Below, one piece after another: positions 21,170 to 35,136 of a stretch of DNA of 64,000 bases. The position numbers and the translations under genes are program-made. The first letter of the stretch is position 1. Every line of letters starts with the position of its first letter. Source of the DNA: Galbula dea (taxonomy: Eukaryota > Chordata > Aves > Piciformes > Galbulidae); NCBI GenBank assembly GCA_013399015.1, contig VWZX01008936.1, positions 5,345,126 to 5,409,125 on the forward strand. Direction: 5' to 3'. The notes beneath the pieces are model-generated. The model made no database searches, was not told the DNA's origin, and was given only the letters and a program-made list of their open reading frames with translations.

Positions 21170-23240
21170 GCTGACAGAAACAAAACATAGTCAAAGGAGC
21201 TAGTCAGGTGAGCTCTGGATAACGTAAGATGTTGACACTAAATAAGTGAAGTTATTAGGGAAAATGGTCAAATACTGAGGTCCCATCAGACAGTGGAATG
21301 ATCTTCCAAGGGATGTCGTGGAGGTGCTAGGGTGGAAACAAATGTTGTTTTGGTTCTCCCTCACTGCTCCTCTGATCCCCAAAACATATGAATTCCTTTT
21401 TTAGCACAGCTGTCTTCCTTTTCTGCTGCCCTTTATTCCTTCTCTGCCATAATAGATGTTTTGAGGAGCTATATTACGTGGTACTGAAAGGCCTGTGCAT
21501 CTCCATAGTTCAGGTATGTCTCTTCAGCTCTGCCAGCCTTAAGTCTGAATTTTTGAAGTGGACTTGGAAGAAACACTGCATGGCTATTTATTAGCCAGAC
21601 TTCTGAAGCAGTTTTGACTTTTGAATCTCACTCACACTGTGAATGGATGCAAATATATTCCTTATTATACCAGAAATATACCATTAATGTCCTTCTAGTT
21701 TGTACACTGTTTGATTTTTCTAATGGTGTTTTGGAAGCTGAAATTTCTTTCCTAACTGTTCTCAGCCTTGAATTAAAATTACTGAAGTCCAAAATGTCCT
21801 TGAAAAACTGGCTCTTTTCTGAAAGCTTGCTACAGTGCCTTGGGCAGAGCACTCCTACAAATGGCTGAGGTTTAGATTGTTAAGCCACACTAGGTTGTGC
21901 TAGGTAGAGACAGCAGTAGCAGGTTTGGTGGTCCTGAAACCTGCTGTGAAAGATCTTTGGCTGCTTTTCTAGCTTAATGACCTGTCCTATGATACTTATC
22001 ACCAGCCCTTTCTTTCATAAGTCCAGAATTAAGAGGCTTTTCAGTAGCAAAATCAATTTTATATGTATATACGCATTTTGGTATACTGTATTGAGGGTTT
22101 GTCCCATGGAGAAGTATTAAAAATATTAGGCTACTATAGAAAAAATAAAAGCTCTGGGGGATGTACATTAGGAATTGAGCAAATGTTGGAGTGGCTTTGA
22201 AGAGGATATTTGTTACATCTCTGCTCCGGTCACCTTGACAAAGTCTCCTGAAGATCATTTCTGCTATTCTTAAAACCTACTGCTTAGAGTTTCACAGACT
22301 GTCTTAAAATTTTCCTAATAATATTTTTCTTCCCTGCTGCTTTTAATGCAGACATGAATATACAATTGTGTATGCAAGAAATAAGTACAGTTTTAGTGCA
22401 GACAGACGTCTTTTTTCCAGAGCAACTGTTGTGAAACAGAAATCCCTTTGAGGCATTGTATTCCTGTGTTGAGATATTTTATCTCATGTGTTCTTCCTTA
22501 GTTCCATTTGGAGAAAGAAATTTCCCTAATCAGTAGCCAAAAGACCCAGACTATGGTTTACACCATAATTTATTGCCTAAGAACCACAAAGGCCTTGATA
22601 GTACTCACTGATTCTTGCTCTCCATCTTTCTTTGTTTCCCTGGTTATGCTCCTGGCTTGGTTGAATTGGTTATTTCCATTTTCAAAGTGCATTTGCCTTA
22701 CTACAAATGAAAACAAGGGTGCAGTAGAATATTTTCTAACCAAAGTTATTGATATGGTGATAAGTGTGGTAGATCTTGCTTGGTGTCATGATGGGATGAT
22801 TCTGTCTGTCTCATAGAAAATAATAAAATATGCATTGAAAATAGAGATTATTGCTTCACTTTTAATATTTACTGATGAAATTTATAGTGTCCCCATTTGT
22901 TATTTACTGGCAGAGCTTATATTTGAAGTAGAGAAGCAGAGGTATATTTTGTCGTATTTTGCTTTTCCCTCAATCTTCTCCATAACTTACTTGATTCCAT
23001 GCAAGAAATTCTGTGTGCCATTTCTGAGAGCACAGCTGGCCAGCTGCAGGCTTTCCAGGCTGAACTTGTGGCCTGCTGACATGCCACTAACATCAGTCAG
23101 TGAAGCTCAGGGAGGTGTGCAGAAGTGACATACAGATAAGCAAAAACCCTCCTCCACTTTCCAGGGATAGAGGAACATCACGGCCTAAAATTTGTTGCTC
23201 ATTTGGCTGAAATCAGTCGTAGCCTCAATGAGCATCATTT

Positions 23241-23650
23241 TCATAGAATCATAGAATAGTTTGGGTTGGAAGGGACTTTCAAAGGTCATCTAGTCCAACC
23301 CCTCTGCAGTCTGCAGAGACATCTTCAACTCCATCAGATTGCTCAGTGCCCTGTCCAACTTCACCTTGAATGTTTCCAGGGGTGGGGCTTCTGCCACCTC
23401 TCTGGGTAACCTGTTCAAGTATTTCATCACCCTCATCATAGACATTTTTTTCCTTATATCCAGTGTAAATATACCTTCTTTTAGTTCAAAACCCCTTGTC
23501 CTATTGCAACAGACCCTGCAAAAAAGTTTGTCCTCATCTTTCTAACAAGCCTCCTTCAGTTACTGAAAGGCTCCAAAAGGTCTTTTTCTATTCTCCAGGC
23601 TGAGCAACCCCAGCAGTCTCAGCCTTTCCTTATAGGAGAGGAATTTCTTC
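23241..23650 (-). mobile_element. CR1 LINE, 5'-truncated copy, antisense to PRKCE
   Basis: The + strand starts with TCATAGAATCATAGAATAG, which is the reverse complement of the short tandem repeat that ends avian CR1 elements, so the element's 3' end is at 23241 and it lies on the minus strand. Next come the familiar antisense CR1 phrases GGTTGGAAGGGACTTTCAAA, ATCTAGTCCAACCCCT, CTCTGGGTAACCTGTTCAA and CTGAGCAACCCCAGC, up to about 23650 where similarity stops. The copy is about 410 bp, keeps only the 3' UTR and the last part of the ORF2 region, and is dead. I see no target-site duplication, as expected for CR1. Open frames across it are not genes. Confidence 0.92.
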
Positions 23651-24431
23651 TCGGGTTTGTACAATTAGAGCAGCACAATAAAATCACTGTCATATTTCTT
23701 ACATTGTTGGTCACTTTGGCTCTGTGCTCTGCGAGGAGCTGGGAGACAGAGAAAGGTGTTCAGCACTATGTAGCAAGGACAGTCTCACCACTGGCACACT
23801 CTGGTCCTTTCAGGCTGCATTTTCACTGTGAGCCCTTGAACAATGTGCATGCAAACAGACAGACTTGGTTTTATTCACCCTGTTATAAAATGTCAGGGTT
23901 GGGAAAATCTGAGACTTTGACTGAGACATCCTCAACATGAAAAAGCTGAAGAACTCTGAGCCAGAAGGTAATACAAAGCCTGGTAAAACAGATGTTTGCC
24001 ATATGTATTTCTTTTTAGCAATTAAGCCAAACTTTCATCGCTAATGGCTTCATCAGTGCCCGTGGCAATCCACTCATAGTGTGGCTTTATGGAGATAAGT
24101 TAACAAAATTATTGCATTACAATGATTTACTGTGAAGATGCAGCTATCACAGAACAATACATTATTTTAATTTTCTCTATGCATTCATAGTTTCTTGGGT
24201 TTCCATTTTAAAAGCTTGCTTTCTTGAAGAGCATTAGAAACAAAACCAACAAGATAGCCTGTTGCAGAATTGTGTCTTGGAACATGAAGGAATAGCAGCT
24301 GCTGCTGGCCCATTTAGTTCATCTAATGTGATTCCCTTTATTTTTTTTCAGCCTCATGCATTCCTACTTCCTATCACTGAGAATGTTTTCTGAATATTTG
24401 TATGTTCCTTCCTCAGTTCTGACGTCTCAGG

Positions 24432-24600
24432 GGTAGAGAGTTGGTCTAGTAGCTAAAACCAGAGACATGAGAATTGTGAGATATGTAAGTTCTTCTCCCA
24501 GATTTTCTAGAAACTCCTCGTGTTGTCCAGGGTTCATCATCCAAGCTTCTTGTGCTTCAATTCCCACTCTTTGGTAATCTCAGGATGCCTAATGCAAAGT
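24432..24600 (+). repeat. tRNA-derived MIR-like SINE relic
   Basis: The segment begins GAGTTGGTCTAGTAGCTAAAA, like the A-box side of a tRNA-derived SINE. It continues with GAATTGTGAGATATGTAAGTTCTTCTCCC at the place where MIR elements have a B-box and then the 'ordinary Cys/Pro-like' core. It goes on with GTGCTTCAATTCCC at the place of the 'CCTCAGTTTCC' phrase and GGTAATCTCAGGAT at the place of 'GGGGATAATAATG'. The order and spacing of these four landmarks match an amniote MIR in sense orientation. It is old and has no flanking repeats that I can see. Confidence 0.55.
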
Positions 24601-27600
24601 TCTGTCACAGAGAAGAAATATGGCTGAAAACTGTTAAATCCCCAGTGCTCAAGATCAGCCTGGCCTTTAAATTGACTGAACACATAGCACTTCCCTTGGA
24701 AGAGTGTTCTATGCTATACCAGACCTCAAGTGTTAGCATATTTCATCGTGATCCTCAGTCTCAAATTTCCTGCAGTAATTTGCACCTCTCCCTCAGCTCC
24801 AATGACTCTAAGATAATCAGAAACAATTACTGAAGTCCCTCCCCCCTTAGTTATCACTATCTGAGCCACATTGTCTGTATGCAGTTTCCTTGTGAACCTT
24901 AACTCCCTTGTTAAGTCTTGACTTAAGGATGCCAGCAATGTCTTCTCTTTCAGTTTTGCGCTGCAGCAAAGGTTTGAAATAAAATCATTCCTAAATAAGA
25001 AATTCCACTCCTAGCCAATGATTATGGGTTACAGCTGGAGATGGTGAGCACTGGGAATTTTCTTTTCCCCCTCCCCTAAATGAGTGAAAAACTGGCAAAA
25101 TTTTGGCAAGCCTTTGTCGATGACTTTTGACAAACCAGATGCCCACAGTGTTTGGAAACTGGGTAATAAATAGCAAATACAGATCAGCACCTACAGGGTG
25201 CAGCTGGCCTGATTGCACAGGCAAACAGGCAGAGGTCATACCTGCCTCATAGGTGGGTGCCTCCCTGAACAGCTCCCAAAAATATGTTAAATTAGAGAGG
25301 TGCGTGTTTAAATTGCTGCAGCAACCATCTGCTTACTGTGAAATATGGCTGGAATCCTTAAAGAGGGACCACGTTTCTGGAGAAAACTTTCAAATATATT
25401 AGCCTGAAACATAAGTTCTATAATTTCAGATTTGTTTTCATACAAGACTGCTAACACACAAAGATTTTTTTTAATTTTTAATGAGGGATTTTTAACCTGG
25501 TGTTGGGAAGTCATGATACTGTTTTGGTGGGGTTTTTTGGCACGCCTCTATTTTTTCATGACAGTGAATCATATCATCATACATGCAGAATTATGACTTT
25601 GCCTTTACACTGTGGGGAAGAAGCCCTGTAAAATGCAGTATCATTCAGTAGCACCAAAAGAAACGTAGGAAATTACAGGCCAAGTAAATTTCTTTTTGTA
25701 TGAATGTTCTCTCTTTTCAAGTTTGCTTCAGTGTGAATGTCCCTCTTTAAGGTAAGGCCTTCAATATGGGGAAAATGTCAAGGTAGGTCCATTTTTAGGC
25801 CTAATAACCTTGAGGTGTCCCTTAAGTTTCATAATATATTTCCACTCAGTCATCAGTGCATGGCAATGAGCATTTAGCAGGTGGGCACGCGAGGGGCTAT
25901 ACTGCATGCTTTTGCATGAGTGTTACTGCTGAGACAAAACACTGGGGAGTGATCTTGAGACCTCAGACCTTCATGTACCATTGTTAAACATTGCACATTA
26001 TGTATTCCCCCACTTGCTACAGACATTTCAGGCATAGTAAAGCAGTGGGCTTTCTTTTGAGAGTGACAACATCGTGATTAATACTGGTGTACAGAAATAA
26101 AAACCAAAAAGGCCTAGAAAGAGGGAAGCCTCTGTATTTGTCAGAATGGTTAACATGTATTCTTTCAAAAAATGATAGAGAAATGGATGCAGACTTTCAG
26201 GACAGCCTTTTTGTTACAAACAGCCATAACAGTTGCAGTCCAACACTCCGTTTTGCATGATGCCCCTGCCATAGGGTATCAAGAACTAGGATATTTAATG
26301 TCAGTTGATTCATATCTGGTTCAAGTGTTAGCCACGTCATTGCTGATGGACAAACACTGGCTGTTAGCAGGCGATGAAGTTTGAGATCTCAGTTGAGCTT
26401 GCTGTGGCCAGTTGTGAACAACAGTAGCATAGCCACCTGCAAGATAGGTCATACCAATGCATCTAGTGTGTGACTGGGCAGGGCAGAGAAGTCTTAACAC
26501 TTCTGCCTCTTCCCTCAACAAAGTAAATGGCCTTGGTTTCCAAAGCTTCAACTAGCTTGGCACTTTTTACAACTACTAAATTTTCTCAGAGTGTAACTAT
26601 ATAGCTTTTGAGGAGCTTATGTGCAGCTTGTATCACAACTTAGAGCAGTCAAGACTAGGTGAGATGGTATTTTTGAAGGAATTTCAGTGTTTTTGATTTA
26701 GATGAACAAGATTCTGATTTCCCAGAATTTACTCATTTGATTTTTCTTTAGCATCACTGCCTGCAGCGGCTCTTTTAGCTGTGATTACCATGCTAGAATT
26801 ACGTAAGTTTGTAAGCTTCTTTGCAGTGCTATAGGTTCCCAAATATTTACAATTAAACAACTTTTAGTATACTTCCTTTGAAAGTGTATGTATGTGCTTC
26901 CATAGGCAAGAAAACTTCTATATAGTGGAAATCCAGCAGTGTTTGTTTGGTGTTGTTGAGTCCTGGTCTTAATAGCACGAAAATATATATACTGAATAAT
27001 TATGTTTATTTAATTATCTGTTAAACATACATTATTAAGTGGTGCCCATTGGGATGGACTGATAAGCAGCCAGAGTGCTCCTACTTTTTCTCATGGCCTT
27101 CCTCAGAATAAGACAAATTGTGTTTCACTTTTTTGCTGTTTTAATCTCTGGTACTATTTTCAGAAAGTAATCTAAACCATTAAGCAAAATCATCTTATCA
27201 TGGTTGCTTAAGCACATTCTTAAACATTCAAACAGAAATATTTTATTTTTATATTAATGTAGACAATAGATAATGTTCCTGGGTTGGGCAGTAGTCTTAG
27301 AATTAAGCCATCACTGTGTAGCTTTCTCTGTTGGTATAAGGTGAGACCTGCTATCCCATATCTCTGTATGAAAGCCCTTCATATTCATCACCCATGTCAA
27401 ACTGAAAGCTTTCTTTATAATGAGCTGGAGATCATCATCAAAGAGCATGAGTATCCCAAAATGTTTGGAGGAAGGCAGTCTTGCCAAAAGCTCTGTAGCA
27501 TTCCTGCTGTGTAGCCTATCATGGAAACCATTCTAGTGTTTAGTCTTGGAATGGTGCTCCCACTGTATGTGCTTGCTATTACCTTTCATGCTGTGATGTT

Positions 27601-30600
27601 TCTCTCTTTATAGCATCACAATGCACAACCCTGCCTCCTCGGTAGAGGAGGGGCTCAGAATCACAAGATATTGCTAGATATTTATCATTTCAGAATGTAT
27701 TCAGGAAAGTTTCCATAATGTGTTACTTTTCTGTAATTAAATGGGATAGGTGATTGTAGGCAGAATAATAACTTGGAAAGTCAGTCAGTATTTGTTCAGG
27801 GTACATGGCAGAGATATGAGTCTTAAAAGATTACATCCTTCACCTGTTCACTACCATCAAGGCTCCTTAATTTATTCCTTAAAGAATGAAAAGCAAAGTA
27901 AATCTGTTTCTTTTATATAATAAATCTGGCCAGGAATCTCAGTGCAATGTTAGATTATCTGTATTTGGGTAATTTTTCACTGTTTCATGGAATATCTCCT
28001 GGAAGCGACTGGCATTCTAGGGATGTGTGCCCTAGAGCTGCCAACAATCCTGCATCACCTTTTTCTCTTCTTTGCAAATCAGCTTCATGTTCTGGGTATA
28101 GCCAATCCTTTGTGCTAACGTGCTAGTGATCAGGAAGACATAAAGGCTTCTAGGCATGCATTTAAGGACTCAACAGCAGGTGGTTTAGCATGTCACAGAT
28201 ACACCAGTGCTGACTGCTATAATTCTGCTATAACAACAATGGTTAAAATGCAATTTCAGGAGTACACAACCAAAAATGGTCTAGTTTTGGATGTGTGCCA
28301 GGATATAAAAGGCGAGGTGACACTGATGATCATGACCTTAGAGCAGTTGAGGATATCATGGAGGCTTGCCAATGTAGCGTGAATTAGAGACACATACATA
28401 AAATCTGCACTGCAGAGTGGACCATAATATTTGCAACAGGAATTGCATTGTGCAGATGAAGAGTATTTTCATATGATTATTTCATTACTTTCTTTTCTCA
28501 TATTTCCTCACCCCAAGGTGAAACTGCAAACACAGGATGGTTGTCAGTGAACCTGCAGAGCTTTGATTTTGTTTGCATTGCTGTTTGTTTTATTGTGGTG
28601 GATTTGGGGTATAGGACAGAGAAAAGCTGTGCAAAATGAAATTCTAAGTCTGACATCATGGCCATGTAGTCATTAAATGTTTGTACCCCCTAATTGTTAA
28701 TTCCTACTTGACCCAGTTCATACTCCTAGGAAAGATACATAGAGCTTCAGTGTAAAGGTGATTTCATTTTACTGGATCACAAATTATGCCTTTTAGAATT
28801 CATAGTTCTGTGAATTACCTTGGTGTTTATTAAATATCTGTGTACTTCCATAGCAGATTAAACAGTGGATTGCATAGGTTGGCATGCTTTTCAAATACTG
28901 TTTCACTATCTAATAACATTTCTGTGATTCTGTGATTTTTGGGTGGAGTTTTTTTCCTATTTTTTTCCTCTTAATTTGGTGTCCTTTACATATAAGGAAA
29001 GCATAATCTAGGAGCACAAAATTTGACCCTCTAGTTGGAAATAATGAATGTTGATATACTTGTAAAATCTACTTGTATTCAAACCCCTTTTTGTCATCAT
29101 AAACTTCAGCTGAATATGCTGCAGCTCATGGGTGATCTGTTTTAGCTCTTCCACATGTGAATAGAGCAATTAATATGCTGAATAAAACTTAATCATTTGT
29201 AAAGTTATTCTGGTAACATATCTTTCATATCTTCTGAAATAAGACATTCTAGGATATACCTCTAATGCTGATACAGCTTCACAGAGCATGCAGATACTCT
29301 TGAGAGACATCACCAGGATAAACAGAAAGACAGAACTAATGTGTCGTGCTTCTCAGCCTGTTTCTTTTACAGTATTCATCTTGAATTTCTGTCTGTAGAG
29401 AATGAGTTATGTGTAAAAGTGAGTGCTCATAGAAGTTGATCTCAACTTTTTAGAAACTACTACACCTTTATGAAAAGAGATTCAATCATTGGTGCAAAAT
29501 GATCTCTGCCTGTGCTGCAGGTTTTGTTATCATAACAGAGAGGTGATTGAGGAGGCAGTGTGACATGTAAGGTTAGCCACATAACCTTGTGCTTCAAACC
29601 AGTTTGATGTCTTGAATTTCTATTTGTCTTGAATACAATAATTGGAAATAATTTTCCAAAATAATTTCCAAAATAATTGGAAAACCTTATCAATGATGAG
29701 GTAAATACAACAAGATTGAAAATCTGATTATCCTGATCTAAGATTTCTTCTTGACAATACTGTGATACTGTATCAAATGCAGGAATCATTTATTTCTTAC
29801 TGAAGCAAAATTCTGGATAAAATTAAATGATACCATGTAATACTTGAGAGAAGGTTCAGCTCTTACTGCATGCCCTGTTCATGCTGCAGTGCTGTCCCAT
29901 GCCCCTGTAGCTGCAGACCAAAAGCTGCAGCAGCCTCCTGCCCAGATATAATGGGCCTCTCACATGTTTGATGTGCTGCTGTTACAGCTGGGCACTGCAC
30001 TGGAAGGGTTCTCTGGTGAAGCTTCCCAAACGAGTTACGAACTCTGGGATTTCACTGTGGGCATGGTAATACATGAAAAGGCATCAAAAACTGCTATGGA
30101 GAGCAAATTGCACTGGAGTAAAGTTAAAGATGTTTCATTCAGTGATACAGAAAGGCCAACCTGCCATGTCTGTGTAGACAGTATCTCAGACTGTGAAAAT
30201 CGTGGATGGGCTTTGTATATATTTTGTGTCAAGAGGTACACTTAGTGAAAAATATGGTAGCACAGTATTTTTCTCTTCTAACATATTGGTTCATTGTTAT
30301 AATGATCATTTCTGGCCTCACTTGTTTTAACTGTCTGGGATTAGTTCTTCATTCTACTAACTGAACAGAAATCTATGAATTGATTTAAAGAGGGTTCCTA
30401 CAGTTAGACTTAAACAGCATATTGTGAATTTATAGGAAAATCAGAGTGAAATACAACACCTAGACATTTGTGGCAGAGTTGTTTTCTAGCTGCCTCCTCT
30501 GTCTTTTGTTCACATCCTGTGAATAACCTTTGAACCCTCTGGACAATTCCAACCCAGTTTAGTGGAGCCATTGAGCTTGCAAACAACTTGAAAGAGTTTT

Positions 30601-33360
30601 GGTGATTTTCTGCAAATTAGATGAAAATAGATCATGGAGTAGAGACAGACACCTCTTAATGCCTCTAACCTGGAGAATTAATTTAATCCTTATTAGGCAG
30701 AAGAGAATTCACTGAGCCTCTTGGCCTCATGACACAGCTGATGAGGTGCCCAAGCTTTGCTGAGGCAAAACTGGTTTGGAACACCCTCTGTCAGGTGCCT
30801 TCTTGCAGGGGTTTCTGTGGCTTTTCAATAGCAAAGGCTGCTGTCATTCACATTTGCTTCATGTGATTAATGGAAGCAATGGCAAATTCAAACTTTCTTC
30901 ATGTATTTTCAGTGATTAGAACATCATATTTGGTTTTGTACTGTTGGAATTCATATACTGTCACAGGCAATGTTGGTAATCCTTGACACTGGAAAACTTA
31001 TTAAGCATGTTTTGGAGCGTTTAAGCTTGAGCCTGTGACTGCAGGTAGAAAATTAATTTTTCTTACTGAAATGGTAATGAAAATAAAACCAGTTCAGAAA
31101 ACCACTGTTCAATCTGTGCTTAGTAATAGCATATGAAGTCCCTTTTAATCTTTTTGCAATTATGCTAAGAGATTCATGAAAAAAAGTATTTTGACTCATA
31201 AAACAATATCACTTTGCCTAAAGTTGTACAGACCAACTAGGAAAGCTGATTAACTGGGGTTTTTTTATGAAGAGACAGTCTTTTAAAATTTCCAATATCT
31301 TTAGCTGTTCAGACAGAAGCAGTAATCTATGGATAGAATAAAACATGACTTTGACTTAAAAATTGACATCCTTCATGGGTAGTAGCTCATGTTAATATTT
31401 ATTAATTCAGGGGGTTTCTATTTCTGTAGCGTGTTACATCTAATCAGATCATATCACCCACATGAAGTAAGTCTACCATGTCTCCCAGGATAAACAGGTC
31501 ACACAAGGTCAATGCTCAGATGGGAGACCTATGAAGCAATCACATTGCTGGGAAAAAAAGAAAAATCAACTAGCCAGCATGTTTCCTGCACAAGAGGTAG
31601 TCACTATTCTATCTCACTAGCAGAGATACTGTGCAGGTGGAGAAGCCATCTTTCAGATGAGATTTAGAATTGCAGTCGTGTCATTTTTAGTCATTACAAG
31701 TGCTGTGGGACTGCTGCTGCTCTTTGTCAGACAGAGTACCCACAGGCTGTCTCTGCAGTAGAGCAGTTTTGAAGTAGTGTGGAATTTGGCAGCTATTGTT
31801 GGAAGCTCTTGGGTTGCTGCTGTGCCCCTGCTCTCCAGTAGCGTTGACACGTCCTGAACAACAGATGTTTGCATAGTCTGCAGAGAAGTTGGTACCAACC
31901 AAATTTCTATGTGTTCATGTGGTTTTGAGGATTCTTTTTTTCATAATAACCCTAGTTTCCTCAGTCATCTGAAGTTGAAGTCTTACCTGGAAAAAAGTTT
32001 GAAAAGTTTAAAAAGTGTGTCCCCAGAGTCTCAGGAGCTGCAGGCTAAGTAAACAGAATAATCCTGATGTAATTATGGCACTTTTAATGATGTATTTGCC
32101 AGACAATCTAAATATTTTTCCTTTTTTCTTTGTGATTTTTTTAATGTTCATAATTGAATAATAGACTGTTTCCTTCATATACTTTCCTTACAGACCTTCC
32201 TTACCTTGCAGATCTTCCTTCTTTTCTCTGCTCCTTTGCTAGGAGACAGCCACAGTTCTTCATACCTTCATCCTGAGCCCTCATGCTGCAACTGTATATA
32301 TTGGTTCATGCTGTTGGCCTCTGGACTATTCACAGTGCAAGTACATTAAAATAGCAATAGTAGCAGAAATGTGGCCAGACCTGTTTAAGTTTAGCAGATG
32401 AGGCCTTGCAAAAATAGTCATAGCTTCAGGAAGAAAGTGCCTAAGTTGCTAAGGAGAGTTTTTCAAATAAATCTTTCTGTTGAAAAGAAACACTTGTTAT
32501 GAACTCTAGCTTTTGTCTTGTATGACTTAATCCACTCACTTTTGTTCCTTGTGGTTTATTTAATCTCACTTCATCAGTTGGCTTGGTAGAGGCTTGCTAG
32601 CATATCATTGCAATCTTAGATTGCTCCATACTTGTCCTGTTAGTAAGCTGGGTGATTTGCATCTATACAGCCAAAAAGACATGGAGAAGTTGATAAATCT
32701 GACAAGAGAAAGTAAAAATTAGTATTTCTTTCTTTGGTCTCAAAGGTATATTTTAAGACATGCTAGGCTTTTAAATCTAAGCCAATACCTTTTGTCGTTG
32801 TTTCAGAAGTGTTTAAAATCTGAAGTTCCACTTGAAGAACAATTATTTTTGATCAATAGAACTTAGATTCCCAGATGTGGGCCAGTTTTTCAAACAACTG
32901 CACTCTTTTCCACCTAACACCTTCACAAATCTTAGTGATGGTTTTCTGTGACAAGTAGCTATTGGAAAGGAAATGCCCCTGATAGGCTTTGAGAAATTGG
33001 TCATCTTATTCTTTTAGCTTCAAGAGGAAACAACTCTATTCACAAATACATTAAATATAAAAACCTGAAAATAATATATATTGCTCTCAGCTAGTCCAGA
33101 TTTTATTTGCTGTGGGTAGCTAGTGGTTAAAGTCACATTTCTCTTGTATGTAACTACAGTTCTGATTTTGAATTCTACTTTCTGTAAATATTCACTTACC
33201 TTCTTTTGCTTTAATGACTATTCCTGTAGCAATTTCATTGTATTGAATGTGTGAAAATACTACAATAGGACATGAGGAACAAGAAGAATGTAGATGTAGT
33301 TTCAGTGTAATGCATTAAAAAATTCATATGGAATTTCATAATTTATTTGCCCAAATGACT

Positions 33361-33391
33361 GGAAAAAAAGAAAAAAACAACAAAAAACAAA
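33361..33391. repeat. A-rich low-complexity tract
   Basis: About 30 bases of A-runs broken by G or C (AAAAAAAGAAAAAAACAACAA). It lies in the last PRKCE intron. Confidence 0.7.
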
Positions 33392-33506
33392 GCTCAAAGC
33401 CATGTCCCTCTATGCTTTATGCAGTTCAGAATATACAGGTTACATGCACTTTGTCCAGTCTTTATGTATGAAGCAAATATTACAAATGTAAACATATCTA
33501 TGTGTG

Positions 33507-33567
33507 TTTGTTAAGTCCATATTCCTTTTGTTTTTGTTAAGTCTTTGTTAAGTCCATATTCCTTTTC
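33507..33567. repeat. 24-bp direct repeat, two near-identical copies
   Basis: The unit starting TTTGTTAAGTCCATATTCC occurs at 33507-33530 and again at 33544-33567, with only the final base different. The 13 bases between carry a partial third copy (TTTTTGTTAAGTC). It looks like a recent local slippage or duplication in the last intron. Confidence 0.85.
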
Positions 33568-34765
33568 TTTTAATGGAATTTTGTAGATAGAAAATGTGGA
33601 TTTTTAATTGCTTCCACTTAGAAAGTACTTGGTTTACAAGTGACAGTGTCTTGCATTTTATAGACCCTTTTCTCCCCTTCGTTAAGTTCTTACAAACAAT
33701 GCAGGTGAAGGCTGGACTGTTTCATGACTGTGAGAAAGAAAACTACTTAGTGCCTCAGTAGAGCAAGTAGAGCTGAGGAAGAAAATATGTTCATATATAT
33801 ATATTTTAGGAAAATTCACCTACATTGAGAGAAGGCACATATCTCATTTGGAATCATTAAAGTACTTCATGATGTATCACTTTATGATTTTATTATTTTA
33901 CTTCGGAAGTCCAATAGCTGTTGTGTTTCTGGTATCATCTTAATCTCAGACATGCAGGATGGAGACAAGGTTAGTTTTTAATGTGTCAATGTGCCTCCAT
34001 TAAGTATCACTCAGGTGAAACAAAGAGAAAAGAGACAGTGTAAAGGAGAATATTTGTTCCAGTTCCCTGAAAGTGCCTGAAATTCACTGCAAACATGGAA
34101 AACATGGACAGTGCAGGTCTCAAGGGAATGACCATGTGGAATGTTTTCCCATATAGCCTTAAGTTTTTTTACATGTTAGCGGTCAAAGATGGTCACTGTC
34201 ATGAGTGCCTTGAGGATGAGTTGGCCTCCCCAAGGTATCTCTAATTAATAGATCTTATCCCAATCAGAACGTGTACAGTTGCACTTTGTTGGCCCAGCTT
34301 TGATGAAGGAGTGAGGTACTATAGTCTTCAGTGAGGAAATCCTGATGCCACTGAAATACAAAGAGTTCTGAGCTGGATTTCTCTGGAGCCAGAATTTCGC
34401 ACTTTGCAGGGGTGCTCTGATTGACGTTTGGCTGCATTAGGAAATCTGAGCTGCCAATGTGGAGCTCAAGGATTTTGGACTGAGAGCAGTTGCGAGGTCT
34501 ACATCTGATTTAAAAGCTGAATATAGCCAGACATAAAGAAAGAGTTAACTTAGACTTTTAAAACAGTAGGCTATATGGTGGGGAAAACAATTAAATACAT
34601 TCAGTCTGTGACTCTGAAATTAGATATTGCTGCATTGAAATCTAAGGGGAAACAGCCATACCACCTACTATGCCAAAGCCTTTTAAAAACTAGTCCTAAT
34701 CTCAGCTTCCTGCTTTATCATCATACTGCTATTCCTTCGCCTGTCAAAGACCCGTCAGTCTCTGG

Positions 34766-35136
<371 letters not shown>

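Noticed and set aside
28918..28937. TTTCTGTGATTCTGTGATTTTT, similar to a CR1 3' end in sense orientation
   Set aside because: The upstream bases do not match any CR1 body, so it is a short chance repeat.
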